Made by a program: the position numbers and the translations under genes. 7,532 bases of DNA from CAYYAU01 sp964469765 [NCBI: uncultured Clostridia bacterium] (lineage in GTDB: Bacteria; UBA6262; WVXT01; CAYYAU01). Below the pieces are notes generated by a model, which saw nothing but the letters and a program-made list of their open reading frames with translations, was not told the DNA's origin and made no database searches. Below, one piece after another: positions 1-6,857 of this stretch (position 1 is the first letter of the stretch; each line of letters opens with the position of its first letter). The stretch is from contig CAYYAU010000056.1 of the NCBI GenBank assembly GCA_964469765.1, positions 1 through 7,532 on the forward strand, read 5' to 3'.

Positions 1-1212
1 GTATCTTTGATTATATAATGTTGTAAGGTTGTCTGTAATAGAAAGATACTCCAGTTTTTCATTGGCCTTTTTCAAATCATGAATCAATCTTTTATTTTCA
101 ATACTTAACTGTTGTTCATTTAAAGCTTTCCTTAATGTTTTCTTCAAAATATCTGCCCCCACGGGTTTTATTAAATAATCGTACACATTTTCTTTTATCG
201 CTTTAACTGCTGTATCTAATGATGCGTATCCCGTAATTAGTATTATATAAATGTCCTCTTTTAATTGTTTAATTTTCTTAACGAGTTCTAATCCATTTAC
301 TCCTTTAAGGTGTAAATCCAAAAGAACCAAATCTCCACCCTTTCTTAAAATCACCTCTGTCAAAGAAGTTTCACTATCAGCTTGATAAATTATATACCCC
401 TCATCCTCAAGTATATCCTTTAATGTCTCTCTATAGGAAGAGTCATCGTCAACTATTATTATTGATTTTTTAGATTCAGCCTTAGAAACATTCTCTTTTT
501 TTATCTTCTCAATTATTTCAAATACCTTCCCTAACTCTAATGGTTTTTGAATACATGCATACGCGCCTTTCTTTATAGCCTCTTCAACATACTCATCTAA
601 AGAGTAGCCTGAAATAATTATAACACCTACACTAGACTTTTCATTTTTAATCTTTTCTAAAGTCGCCATACCATCAATCCCTGGCATTCTCATATCAAGA
701 AAGATGACGTCAAAGTTTCCTTTCCTAACAAGTTCAACTGCCTTGTACCCATCATCCACTGTAACAACGTTGTAACCTTTATCCATAAGTACATCCTTAA
801 ATGTCTCACTCTCCTCTAACTTATCATCAACAATCATAACTGTTGGTTTACTCAATGCATCCTTTATTGTTGAAAGCAATCTATCAACATTAAAGGGTTT
901 ATATATTACTCCATAAGCTCCCTGCTCAATAGCTTTTTTTAAGGTATCTTGTTTACTTGTTCCTGTCATCATTATCACAATGGTTGTAGGACTTATTCTC
1001 TTGACCTCTTTAAATGTCTCAAACCCATTTACCCCGGGCATATTAACATCCATCAGAATTACTTCAAAATACTGTTTTTTTACAAGTTCAATTGCTCTAT
1101 ATCCATTTTCTACTAAGGTAACATTGTAATCCTTTTCTTTAAATACATCTGCTAAGGTCTCAAGCAGTGTAACTTGGTCGTCAACAATAAGTAGATTCGG
1201 TCTTTTTGCCAT
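1..1212 (-). CDS. Response regulator with three receiver domains followed by the start of a GGDEF domain (C-terminus outside window)
   Basis: The frame is open from ATG at 1212 to the window edge, giving 404 residues without a stop; the C-terminus lies beyond base 1. Three receiver domains are each complete: REC1 about 5-122 (acidic pair D11/D12, phospho-Asp D55, T83, K105), REC2 about 124-240 (D129/D130, D173, S201, K223) and REC3 about 248-364 (D255/D256, D299, T327, K349). Residues 365-390 look like a signalling coiled coil. The last visible residues, SITDNLTTLYNQRY, match the DxLTxLxNxRx signature that opens GGDEF domains, so the product is probably a phosphorylation-controlled diguanylate cyclase; the GGDEF motif itself is not visible. 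A strong Shine-Dalgarno (GGAGGAG, 1216-1222) fixes the start. It lies 18 bases after the histidine kinase, its likely phosphodonor. REC1 and REC2 are joined by only a few residues and resemble each other more than REC3, suggesting internal duplication. Confidence is high for the receivers and good for GGDEF. Confidence 0.93.
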   Translation of the reverse strand, partial: MAKRPNLLIVDDQVTLLETLADVFKEKDYNVTLVENGYRAIELVKKQYFEVILMDVNMPGVNGFETFKEVKRISPTTIVIMMTGTSKQDTLKKAIEQGAYGVIYKPFNVDRLLSTIKDALSKPTVMIVDDKLEESETFKDVLMDKGYNVVTVDDGYKAVELVRKGNFDVIFLDMRMPGIDGMATLEKIKNEKSSVGVIIISGYSLDEYVEEAIKKGAYACIQKPLELGKVFEIIEKIKKENVSKAESKKSIIIVDDDSSYRETLKDILEDEGYIIYQADSETSLTEVILRKGGDLVLLDLHLKGVNGLELVKKIKQLKEDIYIILITGYASLDTAVKAIKENVYDYLIKPVGADILKKTLRKALNEQQLSIENKRLIHDLKKANEKLEYLSITDNLTTLYNQRY

Positions 1213-1215
1213 ATT

Positions 1216-1222
1216 CTCCTCC
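1216..1222 (-). promoter_or_regulatory. Strong Shine-Dalgarno for the triple-receiver regulator
   Basis: On the minus strand GGAGGAG lies just upstream of the ATG at 1212-1210. It sits within the 18 bases between the kinase stop and the regulator start. It is the best ribosome site in the window and supports co-transcription of the two signalling genes. Confidence 0.75.
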
Positions 1223-1230
1223 AGAAATAA

Positions 1231-2943
1231 TTATATTCTTAAAAATATTGTAAACGTAGTTCCATAATCAACTTTGCTTTCTACTTTTAGACTTCCATTG
1301 TGTCTTTCTATAATTCTTTTTACTGTAGAAAGCCCTAACCCTGTTCCTTGACTTTTGGTTGTAAAAAATGGCTCAAATATCTTACTTAAATTTTCTTGTG
1401 GTATACCACAACCTGTATCTTTAAACTTCATTATCACACTGTTATCTAAAATGTCTGTTGTAACTGTTAAACTTCCGGTCTTTGAAATTGCGTGATATGC
1501 ATTGTTAATTAAATTTAGTATAACCTGTCTCATTTCATCAGGACTAACTAAAACCTGTGGTAACTTTGGATTAAAAATCTTCTTTACCTCTACATAGGAT
1601 GGGGGTGGACTTACAGAAAGAGCCTCTTCAATAAGCATATTTAGATTTACCTTTTGTTTTACAGGTGGCCTTGTCCTTGAAAACCCTAATAAGTCATTTA
1701 TAATCTTCGTCGCATTAGATATCTCTCTTTCAATTATTCCTGTGTGTTTTTGCAATTTCTCGTCATCCTTACTAATCTTTGATTTTATATAATAAATTGC
1801 ATTATTGATTGCACCCAATGGGTTTCTTATCTCATGCCCCACAACATTTGCCATCTGTCCAATAGCAGCCAGTTTTTCAGAAGACACTAATTTTTCCTGA
1901 TACTCTTTTAACTTTTTTAACATATCATTAAATCTCTTTGCTAAAAATGATATTTCATCCTTTGTCTTCATTGTAATTTGCTGGTCAAGATTTCCTTCTC
2001 CTAACCTTTCAACAGCAGCTACCAGAAAAGAAATTGACTTTGTCATTCCTTTTGCTAAAAATAAAGAAATTAATATAGAAAAAATTATACCAATAATAAT
2101 CAATAATAGTGCCTGTTGTCTTAAAAGAGTAACTGACCGATAGGCTTCCTTAACTTCCTGTCTTATAATAATTCCCCATTTAGTACTTTTTAACCAATAA
2201 TAGGCTCCTACAAATTCAACATTATTTAGATTTTTAAATTTAACTGTTCCTTTTGATTTTGTATCTAATAATTTTTTTGTTATAGATAAGTTACTAATAT
2301 CTATTGAATTCATTGCATTCTTAGTAATTGGATGAAAGAATAATCTTCCTGTTTCGTCAATTAAACAAACAAATCCAGTTCTTCCAATTTTTATGTTACT
2401 AATTTTTTTCCATAACGAATTAAGTCCCACTGTAATAAAAACATATTGATTCAGTTTAGTTAAAGGATAAACAATGTCTAATCTAGGGAACTCTTTTATA
2501 TAATAGACTTTTCCTAACTGGGGCTGTTGTGTAAGTTTCGCCTTAAGGAAAATCTGTTTTGTAGTTTGTTTCTCAAGGTAGTCTTTTGAATGATAATAAT
2601 CTGGACTACATACTTCTATTAGCTTTTTATTATTTTTATCAATCAATGTGACAAGAATAAAATCCTTATTTCGCAACAATGCCTCAAGTAAAATCTTATG
2701 CTTCTCATTCCACGAAATATCAGGAAATCTCTCTAACATCACAGCAAAACCCAAACTAAGATTAAGTTTCTTTACATAATCTTCTATTAAGTTCCCAACA
2801 CTTGTTGCAGTAAAAAGATGCCTTTGGAGAATAGTTTCTTCTAGAGCTTTCTTACTAATATTTATCATATTTAAACCAAAAACAATAAGAATTGTAATCA
2901 CAAATAAACTAATAATTGAAACAAATTTATTAAATAGTTTCAT
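1231..2943 (-). CDS. Membrane sensor histidine kinase (dCache-type sensor, HAMP, HisKA, HATPase)
   Basis: This 570-residue kinase has a classical layout. A first membrane helix (about 8-28) is followed by a periplasmic sensor (about 30-275) whose membrane-proximal half carries the Cache pattern: GRTGFVCLIDETGRLFFHP at 187-205, then AYYW near 247-250, W256 and the EAYRSV segment near 266-271. A second helix (about 277-298) leads into HAMP (about 298-350) and a short coiled coil. HisKA has the H-box HEIRNP, with H370 as phospho-acceptor. HATPase_c shows the N-box (N477-N481), the G1 box DTGCGI from D509, the F-box around F523-F527 and the G2 box GTGLGL at 533-538. All catalytic motifs are present, so it should be active. 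The partner is the triple-receiver protein 18 bases downstream. The start has only weak AGG sequences upstream. The ligand cannot be read from the sequence. Family assignment is secure; the dCache subtype is likely. Confidence 0.95.
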   Translation of the reverse strand: MKLFNKFVSIISLFVITILIVFGLNMINISKKALEETILQRHLFTATSVGNLIEDYVKKLNLSLGFAVMLERFPDISWNEKHKILLEALLRNKDFILVTLIDKNNKKLIEVCSPDYYHSKDYLEKQTTKQIFLKAKLTQQPQLGKVYYIKEFPRLDIVYPLTKLNQYVFITVGLNSLWKKISNIKIGRTGFVCLIDETGRLFFHPITKNAMNSIDISNLSITKKLLDTKSKGTVKFKNLNNVEFVGAYYWLKSTKWGIIIRQEVKEAYRSVTLLRQQALLLIIIGIIFSILISLFLAKGMTKSISFLVAAVERLGEGNLDQQITMKTKDEISFLAKRFNDMLKKLKEYQEKLVSSEKLAAIGQMANVVGHEIRNPLGAINNAIYYIKSKISKDDEKLQKHTGIIEREISNATKIINDLLGFSRTRPPVKQKVNLNMLIEEALSVSPPPSYVEVKKIFNPKLPQVLVSPDEMRQVILNLINNAYHAISKTGSLTVTTDILDNSVIMKFKDTGCGIPQENLSKIFEPFFTTKSQGTGLGLSTVKRIIERHNGSLKVESKVDYGTTFTIFLRI

Positions 2944-2978
2944 TCAGCCTATGCCTCTTGGGAGAAATTCACCGTATC

Positions 2979-3007
2979 ATTACTCAAATTTATTCTCTAT
3001 TAAGCAA
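2979..3007 (-). promoter_or_regulatory. Weak sigma-70-like promoter candidate for the kinase-regulator pair
   Basis: On the minus strand TTGCTT (3007-3002) is followed after exactly 17 bases by AGTAAT (2984-2979). The -35 matches TTGACA at three positions and the -10 matches TATAAT at four. Transcription would begin near 2972, leaving a leader of about 30 bases before the kinase ATG. Spacing and location are right, but the boxes are poor and AT-rich DNA makes chance matches common. Confidence 0.25.
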
Positions 3008-3018
3008 GTTCAGCCCAT

Positions 3019-3053
3019 AGAATCAGCGTAGATTTCTACATATATCTGCTTCT
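3019..3053 (-). repeat. Imperfect inverted repeat / hairpin downstream of the second motB-like gene
   Basis: On the minus strand AGAAGCAG (3053-3046) can pair with CTGATTCT (3026-3019) at seven of eight positions. Inside it, GTAG (3039-3036) and CTAC (3031-3028) pair around a four-base loop, with an asymmetric bulge between the two stems. It starts a few bases after the stop of the second motB-like gene. No T-run follows, so it is not a standard rho-independent terminator. It could affect mRNA processing or stability, act as a protein-binding site, or be chance. Confidence 0.35.
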
Positions 3054-3058
3054 ATTTC

Positions 3059-3790
3059 TTATTTGCGTTTAACCAGGGTTATCTCTATTCTTCTATTAAG
3101 AGCTCTATGTTCGGGGGTGTCATTAGGATACAAGGGCCGATACTGACCATATCCCACAAGAGATAACCTTTTTGGGTCAATCCCTTTATTTAAAAAATAC
3201 TTTACAACACTATGTGCTCGTGCTAATGATAAATCCCAATTAGACCTATATAATTTACTTTTAATTGGAAGATTATCAGTATACCCTTCCACAATAATAT
3301 CATTTGGTAAATTTTTCAGCATACCAATAATCCTATCTAAAATATTAACACATTCTTTCTTGAGTTTTGCTTTTCCTAGGTCAAAAAGAATCGGCGTATT
3401 AAGAATAATCTTTACCCCTTCTTCCTTAAACACTAAATTACTAAACCTTTTTAGACCAGCTTTAGTAAAGTTTCTGTTAATCTCTATCTCATTAGATTCT
3501 TTTTTACCCATCTCTCTTTCTACTAATCTTAGAATTTCTTCTTTGTCTAAATTCTTCATTAACTCCTTTTCTATGCCTTGAATAATCTTATGATAATCTT
3601 TGGAGCGCACAACAAAGGTATATGCATATAAGATTAAAAAGAATATCATAAGAATTGTCATCAGATTACCAAAAGGAATAATCCAAAGACTGTGGTGTTC
3701 AGGGCCGCCAGTCAAATATTCCTCACCTGGTTCAAACTCTTGTTCTCTTTTAGATGATAAACCTTTTTTTATAAATTTAATTTCAATCAT
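3059..3790 (-). CDS. MotB-like stator paralogue with Asp-to-Asn change at the ion-carrying position
   Basis: This 243-residue protein has the MotB layout: a cytoplasmic N-terminus of about 35 residues, one membrane helix (about 36-60), a charged, partly helical linker (about 62-125) and an OmpA/MotB peptidoglycan-binding domain (about 127-240). The binding-domain hallmarks are present: EGYTDN with D172, SNWDLSLARA with R191, and the closing HRALNRRIEI. The membrane segment aligns without gaps to the neighbouring MotB; both have W six residues before the key position and LMT just after it. Here that key residue is N42 (codon AAT, 3665-3667) instead of Asp, so it should not carry protons. Its ATG overlaps the preceding motB stop as ATGA and I see no Shine-Dalgarno, so translation is probably coupled. 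By analogy it could be a structural partner in a stator heterodimer, a peptidoglycan anchor or a regulator. Family membership is secure; the role is inferred. Confidence 0.93.
   Translation of the reverse strand: MIEIKFIKKGLSSKREQEFEPGEEYLTGGPEHHSLWIIPFGNLMTILMIFFLILYAYTFVVRSKDYHKIIQGIEKELMKNLDKEEILRLVEREMGKKESNEIEINRNFTKAGLKRFSNLVFKEEGVKIILNTPILFDLGKAKLKKECVNILDRIIGMLKNLPNDIIVEGYTDNLPIKSKLYRSNWDLSLARAHSVVKYFLNKGIDPKRLSLVGYGQYRPLYPNDTPEHRALNRRIEITLVKRK
3787..3790 (-). other. ATGA stop/start overlap coupling the two motB-like genes
   Basis: The TGA stop of the first motB (3789-3787) and the ATG of the second motB-like gene (3790-3788) share bases in an ATGA tetranucleotide. I see no purine-rich ribosome site just upstream of this ATG, so the second product probably depends on ribosomes finishing the first. 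This would favour matched production of the two proteins. Confidence 0.75.
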
Positions 3791-4437
3791 GACATTCTAA
3801 TAATAGTTATTTTAACTCTTCTATTCAACGCTCTATGCTCATCCGTATCATTTGGAACAATTGGTCTATGTTCACCATAACCAATGGCGGAAAGACGATA
3901 TGGCGGAATATTCTCATAATCAATAAAATATTTTACAACTGCCAATGCTCTTGCTGCTGAAAGTTCCCAATTCGAAGAGAACCTTTTTCCACCTATAATA
4001 GGGATATTATCTGTATACCCTTCAACAACAATGGTGTTTGGTAAATCCTTCAACAGTTTTGCTATATCATGTAGTACCATCCTTGCCTTTGATTTCAACT
4101 CAGCCTTTCCAGTATCAAATAAAACAGGCTGTCTAAGCATAATCTCAACCTTTTCCTCATCAACCTTTACACCTGCAAACTTCTCCATCTTTTTTCTTCC
4201 GAAGTATGTTACTAAATACTGAGAGACTTTTTTTTCTTGAAAACTGATTTTCTTTTTTTCTCCACTGAAATGTTGCATTATTGATTTAAATGCAAGGTTC
4301 TGGATATTACCACCCATCTGTGTGTATCCAAAAAGCATCAAAAAGAAAAGCATAAGATTTGTCATAAGATCAGAATAAACCGTAAGCCATATAGGGCTTG
4401 TCCTTCTTCTATCTGCTATAAATCTCCATGATAACAT
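3787..4437 (-). CDS. motB: MotB stator subunit with intact proton-carrying Asp
   Basis: This protein of 216 residues is short for MotB. A basic cytoplasmic N-terminus of about 15 residues leads to a single membrane helix (about 16-39) containing WLTVYSDLMTNLMLFF; D23 occupies the position of the essential ion-binding Asp of E. coli MotB (D32). A short periplasmic linker (about 40-95) precedes the OmpA/MotB peptidoglycan-binding domain (about 97-213), with EGYTDN (D143), SNWELSAARA (R163) and HRALNRRVKI. With MotA it should form an inner-membrane ion channel anchored to the wall. The start lies two bases after the motA stop and has an AAAGG ribosome site about seven bases upstream. Whether protons or sodium ions drive it is not clear; the residues around D23 match neither E. 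coli MotB nor Vibrio PomB closely. It is followed directly by a paralogue lacking the Asp. Confidence 0.95.
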   Translation of the reverse strand: MLSWRFIADRRRTSPIWLTVYSDLMTNLMLFFLMLFGYTQMGGNIQNLAFKSIMQHFSGEKKKISFQEKKVSQYLVTYFGRKKMEKFAGVKVDEEKVEIMLRQPVLFDTGKAELKSKARMVLHDIAKLLKDLPNTIVVEGYTDNIPIIGGKRFSSNWELSAARALAVVKYFIDYENIPPYRLSAIGYGEHRPIVPNDTDEHRALNRRVKITIIRMS

Positions 4438-4439
4438 AA

Positions 4440-5207
4440 TTACACCTTTACTTTCCTTCTTAATTTAGAAGAGAGATATGCCTCTAACTTTTTACTCACA
4501 ATTAAAGGAATCTCTCCTTTTTGGATTGATAATATCCCTTCTATAATTACCTCTTTTATAAGCAACTCCTCTTCAGTATATACATTTAACTTTCCAGCTA
4601 TTGGAAGAAAGATAAAGTTAGTCCCAAAAATACCATAAAAGGTAGTTGTAACAGCGATTGCCATTGACGCTCCCATTGTTTGGGGATTGCTTAGATTCCT
4701 TAAAACTTGAACAACGCCAATTAAGGTACCAAGCAGACCAAAGATTGGTGCATATGTACCCATTGTTCTAAAAATACCAGCAATCTGTTGATGTCTTTTT
4801 CTTACAAACACTATCTCTTTTTCTAAATTTTCTCTTATAATCTCAGGGTCAAGATTGTCTATCACCATTCTTATACCGTCAGCAAAAAATCTATCTTTTA
4901 ATCTTGGGATATCTGTTTCTAAACTTAGTATGCCTTCTCTACGTGCTTTTTTTGCTAAACCAACTATCATATTAACTATCTGTTTAGGTGAAGCAAACCT
5001 TTTAGGATATGAAACAAGCTTTATTGCATACGGTGCATGTTTTAGAATACGAAACGGATACGTAATAAATGTTGCAGCTACTGTTCCACCAAAAACAAGA
5101 ATGAATGCATTCACATTAAATAGTAAATTTACAATCTTTCCCTGTAACATTACAAAATAAACAGCACCTGCACCCATTAAAAGGCCCAATATCGTCATCA
5201 AATCCAT
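4440..5207 (-). CDS. motA: MotA-family stator channel subunit
   Basis: This 255-residue membrane protein has the MotA/PomA architecture: two membrane helices near the N-terminus (about 3-22 and 30-50), a cytoplasmic loop (about 52-145), then two more helices (about 150-170 and 180-205) and a basic tail. The loop carries the conserved KKARREGILSLE motif; R89 and E97 align with E. coli MotA R90 and E98, which interact with FliG charges. P154 (in APIFGLLGTLIG) and P202 match the two conserved prolines, and TTTFYG at 187-192 matches the MotA signature in the fourth helix. Five copies would surround two MotB chains in the inner membrane. A GAGGG ribosome site lies five bases before the ATG, and the gene begins 12 bases after the FliF-FliG chimera and ends two bases before motB. 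This placement makes the chimera the obvious candidate for the rotor partner. Confidence 0.96.
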   Translation of the reverse strand: MDLMTILGLLMGAGAVYFVMLQGKIVNLLFNVNAFILVFGGTVAATFITYPFRILKHAPYAIKLVSYPKRFASPKQIVNMIVGLAKKARREGILSLETDIPRLKDRFFADGIRMVIDNLDPEIIRENLEKEIVFVRKRHQQIAGIFRTMGTYAPIFGLLGTLIGVVQVLRNLSNPQTMGASMAIAVTTTFYGIFGTNFIFLPIAGKLNVYTEEELLIKEVIIEGILSIQKGEIPLIVSKKLEAYLSSKLRRKVKV

Positions 5208-5219
5208 AAATACCCTCTT

Positions 5220-6827
5220 TTATTTAAGAAAATTCAAATATATAAAGATAGCAATTCCTATTATACCAGCTACAGATGCCACATAAACAACTAATTTTAA
5301 AGGCTGCTTTCTTTTTATATTTTCATTTACAGTTATTGGTTCTTCAACAGTTTTTTCTTCTTCCATATGATTGACTTCTACTGTTGCTGAACCCTCTGAT
5401 TCTTTCCTCAATAAATTTTGTTCTTTTAATCTTCTAATAATGTTTAGAATTTTCTTTTGTGCTTCGTTTTTCTCTTCAGAAGAAGTCTGTTTACCAAACT
5501 CAACCTCTTGATTAACCATAACAGCAGCACCTGCTGTTAATTTAGAAATAATCCTATTTCTTGTTTCCGAATCAACAGCGTTCAAAGCTATTGCAAAGGT
5601 TGAAAGACCTACTTCACCGAATATTCGTTGGACAGTTTCTTTGCTGAAATCTGCTATATCTTCAAACTTAATTATTTCCCTTTGTACTTTATATGCTACT
5701 TCTGGATTATACTCCTTTAGAATTCCTAAAAGTTCCTCTCTTGTATTTTTATCGCTTTCTTCTAAAGTAGAAATTACATAATCCAACCCGCCAAGAATAA
5801 AATTAATTCTTTTTTTAATTTCTTCTTCTTTATCTTTTACCTTAATTGGATTAACCTCTTTTATATGAGTTAAATTAAGTATTACCTTTTCTCTTTTTTC
5901 CTTTGGTAAAGAAGAAAGAATCTGTGTTGTATAGTCAACTGGTAGATAAGAAACTATAAATGAAATTGTCTCTGGGTTTTCTTCATTTAAAATATACATT
6001 AAATATTTTAGATTGGAATCATTTATAAAACCAAAAGGTCTGTGCGCTCTTTCTTTTTTCTCTTGCTCTTTATTAGCGAAAGTATTGACTGTTTGAAGTT
6101 GTGGTTGAGGTACTGCCGGAGGTTGTGGTGTTGGCTGTGCATTAGGATTTCTCATAAAAGCCAATGTTTCTTTTGGGGGTTTACTCTGGAAAATCTTATT
6201 TAACCCCCTTAAGAAAATTATAACAACAATAAAAATAGACAATAAAAATAATATAAACAGAATGCCAAAGTAAATAGGTCTTTGATTAACTATCTCTAAA
6301 ATCTTACTTTGTTTTTGAGTAAACTCCTCTTTCTGAATTATCAGCGAATCTCCTCTTGAAGGGTCAATACCTATTAAATTTTTCACAATCTTGAATACCC
6401 TATCTATCTTTTCTTGTGGAATATTTCTATCAACAATTAGAGCTATATTCAGTTTTCTTATAATTACCTCCACTGTGCCTGTTTTGTATCCCTGGGATAA
6501 AATTCTTGAAATTGGTAAAAGATTTATCATTTCTGGTTCTCCTATTTTCTTCTTCAAAGGCACTCCAGGTAAAGACGACCCTGTTTCTTCTTTTTTTCTA
6601 AAAGAAACGGTTGGTACTTTTCCCTTTTCTTTTTTTGTAGCAAGCTCAGCATTAACAATTACTACAACATTTTTATTATTCAGCATCTTTGACACTAAAG
6701 TGAACAACTTATCTTCAAGACTTTTTTCTAACATAACCTTCTGCTGAACAATAAATGCTGGTTCTTGTGCAAATGTTAAACACACACTACTGAATAGAAT
6801 TAATATGAAGTATCTTATACTTTTCAT
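5220..6827 (-). CDS. FliF-FliG chimera: signal peptide, FliF ring motif with beta-collar, TM, FliG middle and C domains, second TM
   Basis: The domains of this 535-residue protein in order are as follows. A signal peptide or N-terminal anchor (about 1-20, AQE junction) comes first. Residues 30-170 match the third ring-building motif of FliF: LEDKLFTLVSKML..NVVVIVNAEL, a beta-collar-like insert with SLPGVP (85-90), and TVEVIIRKLNIALIVD ending in GIDPSRGDSL (153-162). A membrane helix (186-207) and Pro-rich linker (about 228-245) follow. FliG middle domain (about 271-347) has ENPE where E. coli has EHPQ, then a GG linker. FliG C-domain (about 348-474) has KFEDIA..ETVQRIFGEV, IALNAV and ILNIIRRL. 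An acidic linker and second membrane helix (about 511-531) end the protein. FliF motifs 1 and 2 and the FliG N-domain are absent. GGAG six bases before ATG supports the start. It is probably an inner-membrane ring whose FliG part faces MotA in the cytoplasm. The domain reading is firm; function is inferred. Confidence 0.88.
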   Translation of the reverse strand: MKSIRYFILILFSSVCLTFAQEPAFIVQQKVMLEKSLEDKLFTLVSKMLNNKNVVVIVNAELATKKEKGKVPTVSFRKKEETGSSLPGVPLKKKIGEPEMINLLPISRILSQGYKTGTVEVIIRKLNIALIVDRNIPQEKIDRVFKIVKNLIGIDPSRGDSLIIQKEEFTQKQSKILEIVNQRPIYFGILFILFLLSIFIVVIIFLRGLNKIFQSKPPKETLAFMRNPNAQPTPQPPAVPQPQLQTVNTFANKEQEKKERAHRPFGFINDSNLKYLMYILNEENPETISFIVSYLPVDYTTQILSSLPKEKREKVILNLTHIKEVNPIKVKDKEEEIKKRINFILGGLDYVISTLEESDKNTREELLGILKEYNPEVAYKVQREIIKFEDIADFSKETVQRIFGEVGLSTFAIALNAVDSETRNRIISKLTAGAAVMVNQEVEFGKQTSSEEKNEAQKKILNIIRRLKEQNLLRKESEGSATVEVNHMEEEKTVEEPITVNENIKRKQPLKLVVYVASVAGIIGIAIFIYLNFLK

Positions 6828-6857
6828 TACCTACTCCATTACTGCTATATACTTTTC

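Larger units (their letters stand above)
2944..3058. other. Intergenic spacer between the motor block and the signalling block
   Basis: This is the only non-coding stretch longer than about 30 bases. No coding frame of note is present on either strand; ATG codons here run into stops within a few codons. It contains an imperfect inverted repeat and a weak promoter-like pair, listed separately. The gap suggests the kinase-regulator pair can be expressed on its own, although read-through from the motor genes is equally possible because no rho-independent terminator is visible. Confidence 0.7.

Noticed and set aside
3001-3020. Sigma-54-like element (GG and GC dinucleotides in TATGGGCTGAACTTGCTT, minus strand)
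   Set aside because: The GG-to-GC spacing is nine bases instead of the strict ten, and the surrounding consensus matches poorly.
3028-3039. GTAGATTTCTAC palindrome-like motif reminiscent of a Cas12a-type CRISPR repeat handle
   Set aside because: It is a single copy with no repeat-spacer pattern and no cas genes; it is explained by the imperfect hairpin.
3360-5160. Plus-strand open frames at 3360-3581, 3600-3800, 4031-4222 and 4855-5160
   Set aside because: They lie opposite well-supported motA/motB genes, have no recognisable domains and are shadows of the minus-strand coding frames.
6391-6747. Plus-strand open frame of 118 codons
   Set aside because: It is antisense to the FliF-like part of the chimera, whose domain motifs show that the minus strand is coding.
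5220-6827. The N-terminal part being a sporulation SpoIIIAG-type or type III secretion SctJ ring protein
   Set aside because: The GIDPSRGDSL ending and beta-collar-like insert fit FliF better, and the FliG domain that follows supports a flagellar-type origin.
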